This document shows positions 1 through 6,742 of a stretch of 13,010 nucleotides of DNA, one piece after another. Made by a program: the position numbers and the translations under genes. Source of the stretch: Gallionellaceae bacterium. Its GTDB lineage: Bacteria > Pseudomonadota > Gammaproteobacteria > Burkholderiales > Gallionellaceae. Within the stretch, counting starts at the first letter, position 1; each line of letters opens with the position of its first letter. The notes under the pieces were generated by a model that did not search any database, was not told where the DNA came from, and saw only the letters and a list, made by a program, of their open reading frames with translations. The stretch lies in NCBI GenBank assembly GCA_021731185.1, contig JAKFXW010000166.1:1-13010 (forward strand), in the 5' to 3' direction.

Positions 1-2
1 GT

Positions 3-86
3 ACAGGGAAAGTTTATGGCAACGCCTGGGAAAATGATATGAAGGCCTGGGGAGTCAATATGGATAAGCTGCGTGAAGAAGGTTGA
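3..86 (+). CDS. C-terminal end of an unrecognised protein (5' end outside window)
   Basis: An open frame enters from the left edge and ends in TGA at 84-86, giving 27 residues that end in DKLREEG. The composition is hydrophilic, with two Trp and several Lys, Glu and Asp residues, and looks like the tail of a soluble protein. No motif identifies the family. The frame is taken as coding because the other two forward frames stop within about 42 bases and because the gene would end just before an intergenic repeat. A chance open frame of this length is quite possible. Confidence 0.4.
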   Translation, partial: TGKVYGNAWENDMKAWGVNMDKLREEG

Positions 87-120
87 TCAGAAAATAGGAT
101 AAAACGGAGGGGTTATTTCG

Positions 121-233
121 GTTTCCGATAAAAAGTAGCACAAGGCGGCGAGGATGAGGCGACGAAGACAGTACATTTGAGTACGGCTAGGAGCCGAAGA
201 CGAAGGTAACACAGTGATCGTTTTTATCGGGAA
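121..233. repeat. Short intergenic inverted-repeat element (REP/MITE-like)
   Basis: A perfect 10-bp inverted repeat, CCGATAAAAA at 125-134 and TTTTTATCGG at 221-230, bounds about 106 bp. The outer bases continue the match imperfectly (TTCC against GGAA with one extra G). The interior is purine-rich, with repeated GGCGA/GACGA words around the self-complementary GTACatttgaGTAC at 171-184. There is no coding potential. It lies between the end of the upstream gene and the 3' end of the convergent MFS gene. The shape fits a non-autonomous palindromic repeat that could fold in RNA and terminate transcription. Assignment to a named family is not possible from this window. Confidence 0.55.
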
Positions 234-244
234 TTGAAATTAGC

Positions 245-853
245 TCAGTTCGGGTTGATACGGAGGTGTGTTTCTTCTCCGAACAGCCAGAGAATTCCCC
301 CCGACAAAAACATCGAAATCGCCACAAACCAGAACGCCGCTTCCACTGAACCGTTGAAGTGCGCGGCGATGCCCAATCCCAGCGCACCGATGCCATAACC
401 CAAGTCGCGCCAGAAGCGATAGATGCCGATGGCAGAACCGCGCCAGTTTGGGTGGGAAATATCGGACACCGCCGCAGACAGGTTTGGGTACAGTAAGGCC
501 ATGCCGAAACCAGTAACGCCAGCGGACAGCGACCACCAAGCCACCCCTTCGCTCCATAACATCATCGCCACCCCCGCGCCGCATATCCACATACCCCACA
601 CGTTGGGCTTGTGACGACCAATATGGTCGGACAGTTTGCCAGTGAAGAATTGCGAACCACCCCAGACAAAACCATAGATGCCGACGATCCAGCCGATTTC
701 TGGCAGACTCAAACCACGCTGGTAAAGAAACACCGGGTAGAACACCCAGACCAGTGCATCGACGAACTTCTCCACCAGTCCGGACTGACAGATTGCCGCC
801 AGAGTGTGTGCTAGCGCACGGTATTCATCCGCCGAAAAGAGCCTAATTACCAC
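245..853 (-). CDS. N-terminally truncated MFS transporter (C-terminal six-helix half)
   Basis: The 202-residue product contains about six hydrophobic helices (roughly residues 26-44, 50-70, 84-100, 104-129, 148-166 and 172-191). The loop motif GKLSDHIGR at residues 72-80 is the MFS motif-A pattern found between helices 2-3 and 8-9. MFS carriers normally have about 400 residues and twelve helices, so only the second domain is here. Substrate cannot be told. The frame stays open to 886 and is then closed by a stop at 887-889, and no N-terminal half lies upstream. A GTG start at 853 does have a good minus-strand Shine-Dalgarno (GGGAG at 860-864, six bases away), so a half-size protein might be made. 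A decayed gene is the simpler reading. It faces leftward and ends just before the inverted-repeat element. Confidence 0.75.
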   Translation of the reverse strand: MVIRLFSADEYRALAHTLAAICQSGLVEKFVDALVWVFYPVFLYQRGLSLPEIGWIVGIYGFVWGGSQFFTGKLSDHIGRHKPNVWGMWICGAGVAMMLWSEGVAWWSLSAGVTGFGMALLYPNLSAAVSDISHPNWRGSAIGIYRFWRDLGYGIGALGLGIAAHFNGSVEAAFWFVAISMFLSGGILWLFGEETHLRINPN

Positions 854-1021
854 GGATGACTCCCAGAGCGGTTCGTTAATCCGGGGTTATTCAATTCAGA
901 TTTTCTGCAGGTAATGAAATTGGACGATGCCAAGGAACACTGATGAACGAAGCAAAACTGTACTACAAGCCGCCAGGCAGGGGTTTCTTCGACACCGGAT
1001 ATTTAACATGAGGATATCCAA

Positions 1022-1197
1022 ATGAACATAATACGCAAGTTCATATTGAGCGTAGCAATTCTAGCCATGATATTTGGACTGGGAGGATGTGTTGTGCTTG
1101 ATGCCGGTGTTGGCGCTGTGACCGGATCAGGCACTGCCGTTGGCGTGTGGGTGGTGCAGTAATTGGTGGCATTGCTGGTTACATACTCAGCGAGTAA
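1022..1197 (+). pseudogene. Frameshifted glycine-zipper small lipoprotein (OsmB-like)
   Basis: An ATG at 1022 follows GAGGA (1010-1014) by seven bases. It starts a typical lipoprotein signal peptide: MNIIRK, a hydrophobic stretch, then the lipobox LGGC with Cys at residue 23. The next residues (DAGVGAVTGSGTAVG) start a glycine zipper, but this frame stops at 1160-1162 after 46 residues. The other half of the zipper (GGAVIGGIAGYILSE) continues in another frame from 1150 to the stop at 1195-1197. Removing one GT from the GTGT at 1145-1148 restores a single 57-residue reading frame. Intact relatives are small outer-membrane or periplasmic-face lipoproteins often linked to osmotic or envelope stress. 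The gene is either inactivated by a 2-nt duplication or affected by a sequencing error. Confidence 0.7.
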
Positions 1198-1286
1198 CAC
1201 CGTTATCGTCTACGCAACAACTGCGCCCACCCAAAGGGTTGTGTCATAGCTGTACGCAAAATTCTTAATACAGAGAGGTTCATATC

Positions 1287-1424
1287 ATGCTTTATACCAT
1301 CGCCGTCGTTATGCTCATCTTGTGGCTGCTGGGAATGATCAGCGCTTACACTATGGGCGGGTTTATTCACATTTTGTTGGTTATCGCTATCGTGGTGGTC
1401 TTGCTGAGAGTGATAAACCGATGA
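1287..1424 (+). CDS. lmo0937-family small membrane protein
   Basis: This 45-residue protein starts MLYTIAVVMLILWLLG, has a short polar turn with SAYTMGGFIHI, then a second hydrophobic segment LLVIAIVVVLLRVI, and ends in Asn-Arg. Two helices joined by the conserved TMGG(F/I)IH turn are the hallmark of the lmo0937 (DUF5670) family of inner-membrane miniproteins, whose role is unknown. The start is supported by AGAGAGG at 1272-1278, about eight bases upstream of the ATG. It lies between the stress-type lipoprotein and the cation antiporter, all on the same strand, so a shared envelope or ion-stress context is plausible but inferred. Confidence 0.8.
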   Translation: MLYTIAVVMLILWLLGMISAYTMGGFIHILLVIAIVVVLLRVINR

Positions 1425-1505
1425 TGTTGGCTGTGGCGATTAGTTAGCTGTAGCAAAATTAACGCGGCGGGGTATGACCATACGCATCGGTACGGATCAC
1501 TATCC

Positions 1506-2672
1506 ATGAATGATTTTGCAAATAAAATCGCCAAGCAAATAAGCCATGTCCAAAAGATTGGCATAGGGTTGTTGCAGGAGTGGCCCTTGTTGGTTAATTT
1601 GGTCACCACTCAGGTATTTCTCATCTATGGACAAAGTTTGCTGTCCGATCTTGCACATCCGGTTTGGTTCACGCTCACAGTGGCATGGCTGATACTGACC
1701 ATCATTTTTTCGCTCTTCGCGGTTGTGCGGCACGCGGAAAGCTTGGCGGACAAACTCAGAGAACCGCTAGGTACATTGGTATTGACACTGGCCGTCACTA
1801 GTATTGAAGTGATGATTATCGTCGCTACCATGTCCACCGGATTTGGCAGCCCAACGCTGGCTCGCGATGCGATGTTCGGGGTAATCATGATCATGCTGAA
1901 CGGCATGGTGGGGCTGACGCTGCTGATCGGCGGGCTAAAGTACAAGGAACAGGACTACAACCTGCAGGGAGCCAGTTCTTTTTTGGCGGTCATTTTGCCG
2001 CTGGCCGTGATCGGACTGGTTCTTCCGAACTACACGAGCTCATCTCCTGATCAAACATTTTCTACGATCCAGGCAGTCTTTCTGGTTGTTGTATCTGTAG
2101 CCCTGTACGGCATCTTTATAACTATTCAGAACGGACGTCATCGCATCTACTTCCGCACTGCACAGCCGACGGCGGAAGCGAAGGATGCGAAGCGGAAGTG
2201 GCGAATTATCCATGAGGTTCACTCGGTTCCGTACCATGTATTGCTGTTGTTGATGTATATGGGCTCGCTGGTTATTCTTACCCAACAACTTGCCGTGCCG
2301 ATTGATTTTACGATACGCGTGTTAGGCGCACCGGTAGCGCTGGCAGGATTCCTGATCGCCCTGCTGGTGCTTGCCCCCGAGTCGGTTGCAGCAGTGCGCG
2401 CGGCATTGTCAAATGATTTGCAAAGATCCGTCAATATTCTGCTGGGGTCGGTGCTCGCCACGATCGGGTTGACGATTCCTGCCGTTCTCGCATACGGGTT
2501 GTTGTTCCATAAAAAAATCATTCTTGGCCTGGATCCTATCGATGTTACGATGCTGTCGTTGACGCTGGTATTAAGCACCATGACGTTTTCGAGCAGTCGC
2601 ACTAACGTCCTGCTTGGCGCTGTCCACTTACTGTTGTTTTTTGCCTACCTGCTACTTATTTTTCAACGATGA
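1506..2672 (+). CDS. chaA: Ca2+(Na+,K+)/H+ antiporter, ChaA-like
   Basis: The 388-residue protein is strongly hydrophobic with about eleven membrane helices and a charged cytoplasmic loop near residues 206-236. It belongs to the cation/Ca2+ exchanger superfamily. The first repeat motif is visible at residues 86-106 (EPLGTLVLTLAVTSIEV, with the key acidic residue Glu101). The second is at residues 289-320 (LAPESVAAVRAALSNDLQ and following, with Glu292). ChaA of E. coli has 366 residues, so the protein is full length. These carriers expel cytoplasmic Ca2+, Na+ or K+ in exchange for protons and help at alkaline pH or high salt. No strong Shine-Dalgarno precedes the ATG. The gene follows the lmo0937-type protein on the same strand. 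Confidence 0.85.
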   Translation: MNDFANKIAKQISHVQKIGIGLLQEWPLLVNLVTTQVFLIYGQSLLSDLAHPVWFTLTVAWLILTIIFSLFAVVRHAESLADKLREPLGTLVLTLAVTSIEVMIIVATMSTGFGSPTLARDAMFGVIMIMLNGMVGLTLLIGGLKYKEQDYNLQGASSFLAVILPLAVIGLVLPNYTSSSPDQTFSTIQAVFLVVVSVALYGIFITIQNGRHRIYFRTAQPTAEAKDAKRKWRIIHEVHSVPYHVLLLLMYMGSLVILTQQLAVPIDFTIRVLGAPVALAGFLIALLVLAPESVAAVRAALSNDLQRSVNILLGSVLATIGLTIPAVLAYGLLFHKKIILGLDPIDVTMLSLTLVLSTMTFSSSRTNVLLGAVHLLLFFAYLLLIFQR

Positions 2673-2703
2673 ATAGAATTTTCCATGGCGTATCCCGGTA
2701 GAC

Positions 2704-2916
2704 GTGGTGGAATCGCTCAAGGAAATTGCCCCGCACAAAGGACTGGCAGGACATCAAACATTGCTAAAGGCATACATCAGCGAAGGTTTGCGCAAAGATG
2801 AAGCACTGTTTTTAAGCGCACCTTCCGCACGGCTGATTGAGGCATTAAGGAAACATGGTATGTCAGATACCATCTTGGATGAGGCGGTAAAAGGACTTGA
2901 GGTTGAGGCCGGATAA
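2704..2916 (+). CDS. Small antitoxin-like protein (CopG/BrnA-type), orphan
   Basis: The 70-residue product has the pattern A-G-x-Q-x-L-x-K-A-Y-I-x-x-G-L-R at residues 15-30, followed by a second helical part (SARLIEALRKHGMSDTILDEAV). From memory this resembles small CopG/BrnA-like antitoxins of type II systems, but I recognise the shape rather than a defined family. The start is doubtful: GTG 2704 and GTG 2707 are the only usual start codons after the in-frame stop at 2674-2676, neither has a clear Shine-Dalgarno, and the sense of the frame (RIPVDVVESLKEIA) suggests that coding once began further upstream. It begins 31 bases after the antiporter gene. No toxin gene is adjacent, so it may be an orphan or a 5'-damaged remnant. 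Confidence 0.55.
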   Translation: MVESLKEIAPHKGLAGHQTLLKAYISEGLRKDEALFLSAPSARLIEALRKHGMSDTILDEAVKGLEVEAG

Positions 2917-2967
2917 AATAAATTTGTCCCCCTTTGTATTGGTAGTGGCGTGGAAATCACGTCAGCT

Positions 2968-2995
2968 TTGAGTAGTATCCTTGAAGTGTTAGAAT
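2968..2995 (+). promoter_or_regulatory. Candidate sigma-70 promoter for the HlyC/CorC gene
   Basis: TTGAGT at 2968-2973 and TAGAAT at 2990-2995 are separated by 16 bases, about 40 bases before the ATG at 3035. Each hexamer has one or two differences from the consensus. It lies in the 118-base gap after the antitoxin-like gene, where a new promoter would be expected. The call rests on sequence resemblance only. Confidence 0.35.
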
Positions 2996-3034
2996 CAGCA
3001 CCCTTCTCAATCCTGGTTCGCACGCCAAACGGCG

Positions 3035-4369
3035 ATGGGCGGCTCTGTAGTGGATATAGTATTACTTCTGTTTTTGATTCTTCTGAATGGTGTTTTGGCG
3101 ATGTCGGAAATCGCCGTAGTATCTTCTCGCAAGGCACGTTTGCAAAAGCTCGCAGATGGCGACAGCCCCGGAGCGCAATCAGCACTTGCCCTAAGTAACG
3201 AACCCTCCACCTTTCTATCCACTGTACAGGTAGGAATCACCACTATAGGAATTTTGAGCGGTGCCATCGGCGAAACTGCACTTGCTGACCCGCTGACTGC
3301 ATGGCTAACCAGCTTTCCACTGCTTGAACCTTACGCCAGAGGTGTAGCGTTAACACTGGTGGTCGTAGGGCTGACCTATTTCTCTGTTGTTATCGGAGAG
3401 CTGGTTCCTAAGCAACTAGGGCTGCGGGCTCCGGAGAAAATTGCCTCGCTGATTGCGCCGCCGATGAACATGCTGGCGCGCGTAGCACGGCCACTGGTTT
3501 GGTTGCTTTCGACATCTTCCGGTTTCCTGCTGCGCATGATGGGTGCCGGTCGCAAGGAAGAATCTTCTGTAACCGATGAGGAGATCAAGGTACTGATGGA
3601 ACAAGGTGCCGAGTCTGGCGTGTTCCATCAAAGCGAACAGGCCATCGTTTCCAACGTGCTGCGTCTTGATGAGCAGCGCATTGGGGCAATCATGACGCAC
3701 AGGACTGATATTTACGTGCTTGACCTGGACGAACCTGAAGCTGAAATACGCAACCGTATTGCCGAGAGCCCATACACCCGTGTAGTCGTCTGCCGCGGCG
3801 GGCTGGATCATATCGTGGGAATATTGCGCACAGCAGATTTGCTCAAGGACGCTCTGTCCGGCAGGCCGCTTGCAGTTGAGCAGTCGTTACGCCCTCCGTT
3901 ATATATACCGGCAGGTGTAACGACCACACACCTGCTGGAAAATTTCCGCAAAGCCCGCCAGCAATGCGCGCTGATCATGGACGAATATGGCGAATTACAA
4001 GGCCTCGTCACGCTGACCGATGTGTTGACTTCCATCGTCGGCGAGTTGCCGACTTCAGATATTCACGAAGAGCTGGACATTGTTGTGCGCGAGGATGGAT
4101 CTTGGCTTATTGACGGCAGTGTAACCATCGAACGCATGAAAGCTGTGCTAGATATCAATGACGAATTGCCGGGCGAGGAAGAAAACGCTTTCAACACACT
4201 GGGCGGATTCGTGATGTATTTCCTTGGACATATTCCGCGAGTGGCAGATCACTTTGAAGTTGCTGCCTGCCGATTTGAAGTAATGGATATGGATAAGAAT
4301 CGAGTGGATAAAGTGCTGGTGGCACGCAAGATCTCTTCCCAGCAAGGTGAGGGACAAGCTGGAACATGA
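3035..4369 (+). CDS. HlyC/CorC-family membrane protein with CNNM (DUF21), CBS pair and CorC_HlyC domains
   Basis: The 444-residue protein has the standard order of this family. An N-terminal membrane domain (about residues 5-165) carries the LNGVLAMSEIAVVSSRKARLQ segment and the conserved GELVPKQLGLRAPE stretch. A CBS-domain pair follows (about 205-345, including GAIMTHRTDIYVLDLDE and MDEYGELQGLVTLTDVLTSIVGE). A C-terminal CorC_HlyC domain (about 360-435) contains WLIDGSVTIERM and NTLGGFVMYFLG. Relatives (TlyC, YtfL, CorB/CorC, CNNM) are linked to Mg2+ or Co2+ efflux or homeostasis; the old name hemolysin is not supported as a function. ATG 3035 begins just before the first membrane helix. 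An alternative start is GTG 3050. It neighbours another cation transporter gene. Confidence 0.85.
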   Translation: MGGSVVDIVLLLFLILLNGVLAMSEIAVVSSRKARLQKLADGDSPGAQSALALSNEPSTFLSTVQVGITTIGILSGAIGETALADPLTAWLTSFPLLEPYARGVALTLVVVGLTYFSVVIGELVPKQLGLRAPEKIASLIAPPMNMLARVARPLVWLLSTSSGFLLRMMGAGRKEESSVTDEEIKVLMEQGAESGVFHQSEQAIVSNVLRLDEQRIGAIMTHRTDIYVLDLDEPEAEIRNRIAESPYTRVVVCRGGLDHIVGILRTADLLKDALSGRPLAVEQSLRPPLYIPAGVTTTHLLENFRKARQQCALIMDEYGELQGLVTLTDVLTSIVGELPTSDIHEELDIVVREDGSWLIDGSVTIERMKAVLDINDELPGEEENAFNTLGGFVMYFLGHIPRVADHFEVAACRFEVMDMDKNRVDKVLVARKISSQQGEGQAGT

Positions 4370-4620
4370 CGATTAGTATTTATGGTTATTTAAAAAACGG
4401 AAAAGGTGAACTTCAAAAACCAGTTATTGGTACACTTATCCACAGTTGCTGGTTAAAGATACAGCGACAGGTCCTAGATCAATATTCAATCGGCACGAAC
4501 TCTATTTACTCTATTCAGGACAATCTCATCGGTTGAACTCACCGCCAAAGCAGCCATTGGCCAAACTCGTAAAGCTGATGCGATCTGCATGTCGCCTGCG
4601 CGGCCATTGCCGGCCGAAAA

Positions 4621-5652
4621 TCACATCAGCCAGCGTTTTTTCATCAATAAGTAGGAAAGATAAAACATCAACGACCCCAAAAGAAATAAATAGACCCAAT
4701 CAAAAGTCATGTTCACCATCCTGCCATCCTCCAGCAGTATGGCTTGAAGAGGCTTATACAATTGGTAGGATGGCAAAAAAGGTGCAATGGAGGTCAATTT
4801 TTGTGAAACATCGGACATCGCAGAAGGAAGCAGGTGCGGCAAATAAAAGATAACGCCCAGCGTTCTGGCGCTTGCCTGATTGCGGCAGAGAAACCCCAGG
4901 AAAATCCCGTAGGCGCTGAAACAATAACTGCCTACGGCGATAAAAGCGATATAGTCGAAAAGATGCACCGGGCCGAATTTACCCAGCAGATGAAGAAACA
5001 AGACGGCGGTGATGATCAGAACCATTCCCAGGATCAATTTGGCAATCAGCCAGTGGATTTCGTGTATGGGAGTCTGGAGAAGAGCGAGGAGCAGTTTTTT
5101 TTCTTTTTCCTCGGCAACTTGCGCTGGGAGAATAATGAAACCGATGAGCAGAACCAGCATCAGGATCCAGGTAGGCAAGGTCTCTCTTTGAACGCCGCCC
5201 TGGTGCAGTGATTTGATGTCGGTGATCCAATCCGGGCCACGTCCTTCCGCCGCTTTCTGCAAAGCAGAGATATTCTGCACGATCGCAATGGTATGAAAAG
5301 AATCTTTTTTTAAGACCAGCAGTGCAAGGCTGCCAGGTGCTTTTTCATTCCTGGTTAAAATCCCGTCTATCTTGTGTTCCTTCAATAGAAGTACACCCTC
5401 CTTCTCATCTTGAACCCATGTCACTTCAACAAGTTTTTCGGCTGCGTTGACACTTCGGGTGATCTCGGGCGCATAAGCGTATTGCTGAATCAGACCAATT
5501 TTGACTTTACTTGAGTCCGAGTTGACCCGGTCTACCAAATTCAAGGAAACAAATACAAAAAGAGGGATAAAAAGGATGAGAAAAAACGTCTTATTCTTGA
5601 AAGCGATGGACAGATCGTTGAGTACGAGTATCAGAATATTTCTCATCATCAT
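4621..5652 (-). CDS. ABC-2 type transporter permease
   Basis: The 343-residue protein has one membrane helix near the N-terminus (about 22-41), an extracytoplasmic domain (about 42-158), and then five helices (about 160-178, 203-222, 231-253, 262-278, 318-337). After the second helix comes the charged stretch EEKEKKLLLALLQTPI (181-196), the cytoplasmic coupling region typical of ABC-2 exporters of the NatB/CcmB-like superfamily. It forms the membrane channel for the ATPase encoded just upstream. The start ATG at 5652 overlaps the ATPase stop (ATGA), which indicates translational coupling; two further in-frame ATGs follow directly, so the exact start is uncertain by six bases. The substrate is unknown. 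It converges on the HlyC/CorC gene across a 251-bp gap. Confidence 0.85.
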   Translation of the reverse strand: MMMRNILILVLNDLSIAFKNKTFFLILFIPLFVFVSLNLVDRVNSDSSKVKIGLIQQYAYAPEITRSVNAAEKLVEVTWVQDEKEGVLLLKEHKIDGILTRNEKAPGSLALLVLKKDSFHTIAIVQNISALQKAAEGRGPDWITDIKSLHQGGVQRETLPTWILMLVLLIGFIILPAQVAEEKEKKLLLALLQTPIHEIHWLIAKLILGMVLIITAVLFLHLLGKFGPVHLFDYIAFIAVGSYCFSAYGIFLGFLCRNQASARTLGVIFYLPHLLPSAMSDVSQKLTSIAPFLPSYQLYKPLQAILLEDGRMVNMTFDWVYLFLLGSLMFYLSYLLMKKRWLM

Positions 5653-6329
5653 GCGTACAGCTTTTCATGGATTTCAGATCGAAAATATTCCTGGGGAGAT
5701 CCGTCGAAGATCAGGCCGCCTTTGTGCAGCACCATGATGCGCGTCGCGAGGTGTTTTATCTCTTCAGGCCGATGGGAAGTAAAAATAATAGTTTTCCCGG
5801 CTTCATGCATCGTGTTCAACAGTCGGTAAATTTCCCGTGTCATCTCGAAGTCCAGACCCGATGTAGGCTCGTCCAATAGCAGCACCGGAGGATCCGCCAA
5901 CAGCGCCCGCCCGATGTTCACCCTTTGCTTCAAGCCTTTTGACAGCGACTGCACCCTGTTTTTTCGAAACGGCAGCAGATTGAACTCTCCCAGGATCTCT
6001 TCCACTCGCAGAAAAGGTGTTTGGGTGAGAGCAGCGAAAAGTTTGAGATTGTATTCAACGGAAAAGAAATCGAAGAGATTGGGCTCTTCCGGAATAAAAC
6101 CCACTTTCCTGACAACGACCAGCCTGTTCTTCAGGTCGACCCCGTCAATCATGACGATACCGCCGTCCGGAACAATCCAGTTTGCCAGCATTTTCAGGAG
6201 TGTGGATTTGCCAGCGCCGTTATGGCCGACAATTGCGATGAGTTCGCCTTTGCTTACTTCAAAGCTGGTCGACGCAAGCCCCCTTTTTTGATCATAGAGC
6301 TTGGCAAGATTCCGGATTTCGAGCTGCAT
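5649..6329 (-). CDS. ABC transporter ATP-binding protein
   Basis: The 226-residue nucleotide-binding domain carries Walker A GHNGAGKST (35-43), a Q-loop region in which Gln is replaced (VGFIPEEPNLFD, 76-87), a signature motif of the form LSKGLKQR (129-136), Walker B VLLLDEP (149-155), D-loop SGLD (157-160) and H-loop His186 in TSHRPEE. The E-for-Q change in the Q-loop and LSKG in place of LSGG are common among ATPases of ABC-2 exporters. It powers the permease encoded directly downstream with a 4-nt overlap. No strong Shine-Dalgarno is seen before the ATG at 6329. A TTTGCA-N6-TGCAAA dyad lies 52-69 bases upstream and may be a control site. Tandem 18-aa peptide ORFs lie about 190 and 360 bases upstream on the same strand. 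Confidence 0.88.
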   Translation of the reverse strand: MQLEIRNLAKLYDQKRGLASTSFEVSKGELIAIVGHNGAGKSTLLKMLANWIVPDGGIVMIDGVDLKNRLVVVRKVGFIPEEPNLFDFFSVEYNLKLFAALTQTPFLRVEEILGEFNLLPFRKNRVQSLSKGLKQRVNIGRALLADPPVLLLDEPTSGLDFEMTREIYRLLNTMHEAGKTIIFTSHRPEEIKHLATRIMVLHKGGLIFDGSPQEYFRSEIHEKLYA

Positions 6330-6380
6330 AAGTTATCGCTTTATCTTTAGAAATGAAACTAAAGCGTAACAGAACCACGC

Positions 6381-6398
6381 TTTGCAGTCTGATGCAAA
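6381..6398. promoter_or_regulatory. Dyad upstream of the ABC operon, possible operator
   Basis: TTTGCA at 6381-6386 and TGCAAA at 6393-6398 form a perfect 6-bp dyad with a 6-bp centre, 52-69 bases upstream of the ATPase start. Size and place fit a binding site for a dimeric regulator, but no regulator gene is adjacent and no clear promoter hexamers were found around it. Confidence 0.3.
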
Positions 6399-6516
6399 AG
6401 TTGTTGTCGTTGATTCTGATGGGTTGGCGGTGAATACCAGCCTACGGCAAATTCCATCACCATTCAGAAATCCCTCGCATGGCTGGTAAACCAACTTCGC
6501 AAGTTTTTAGTGCGCG

Positions 6517-6573
6517 CTACAATAACCTGAAAATCACTATTACGAGAATGATAACTATCAAAAGACCAATCAT
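6517..6573 (-). CDS. 18-aa hydrophobic peptide, tandem copy A (Ibs-like in size and composition)
   Basis: The ORF reads MIGLLIVIILVIVIFRLL and stops at TAG. Fourteen of its eighteen residues are Ile, Leu or Val, with one Arg at position 16. It is preceded on the minus strand by AAGGA (6581-6585) seven bases before the ATG. A second copy 169 bases upstream encodes a peptide of identical length, with Arg at the same position and nearly all changes among Ile, Leu, Val and Phe. That pattern argues that the peptide is made. Size and hydrophobicity match type I toxins such as Ibs of E. coli (18-19 residues), which also occur as repeats, but there is no sequence proof of kinship. It lies 188 bases before the ABC ATPase start on the same strand, so it may also be a leader peptide. 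Confidence 0.5.
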   Translation of the reverse strand: MIGLLIVIILVIVIFRLL

Positions 6574-6685
6574 GATGACTTCCTTAAGTATTAGGGCGAC
6601 CTGATGAAAGTCCCCAAGTTAAATTCGATTTCCTTCACGGCATCAATAGTGAAGTCTGTACTGTTCAGCCCTTCGTCGCCGTACG

Positions 6686-6742
6686 CTACACTAACCTGAG
6701 TACAATGATAACGATAATGATGACTAGCAATAGTTCAACCAT
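6686..6742 (-). CDS. 18-aa hydrophobic peptide, tandem copy B
   Basis: The ORF reads MVELLLVIIIVIIVLRLV and stops at TAG. It has the same length as copy A, the same Arg16, and aligns without gaps; differences are mostly conservative (I/V, I/L, F/L), apart from G3E. Fifteen of 57 nucleotides differ between the two ORFs, so the copies have diverged while the peptide character has been kept. GAGG at 6748-6751 lies five bases before the ATG. The peptide would form a single membrane-spanning helix. Possible roles are a type I toxin-like membrane peptide, a leader peptide for the downstream ABC genes, or a regulator of a membrane protein. None of these can be chosen from the sequence. Confidence 0.5.
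   Translation of the reverse strand: MVELLLVIIIVIIVLRLV

Noticed and set aside
943..1011. 22-codon ORF just before the lipoprotein
   Set aside because: No Shine-Dalgarno and no recognisable features; likely chance.
4436..4444. Perfect DnaA box TTATCCACA
   Set aside because: A single 9-mer with no cluster of further boxes or AT-rich unwinding region nearby is not evidence for an origin.
4446..4853. 135-codon plus-strand ORF between the HlyC/CorC gene and the permease
   Set aside because: More than half lies antisense to the permease, and the rest has no domain, signal or Shine-Dalgarno support.
6601..6620. CTGATGA in both leader copies looks like a hammerhead ribozyme core
   Set aside because: No stem II directly after it, no separate GAAA box closing a stem III, and no cleavable NUH site in the right place.
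6701..6721. GATAACGATAATGATG resembles a Fur box
   Set aside because: The repeats arise from Ile/Val codons of peptide copy B read on the other strand. The third hexamer does not fit and copy A lacks the pattern.
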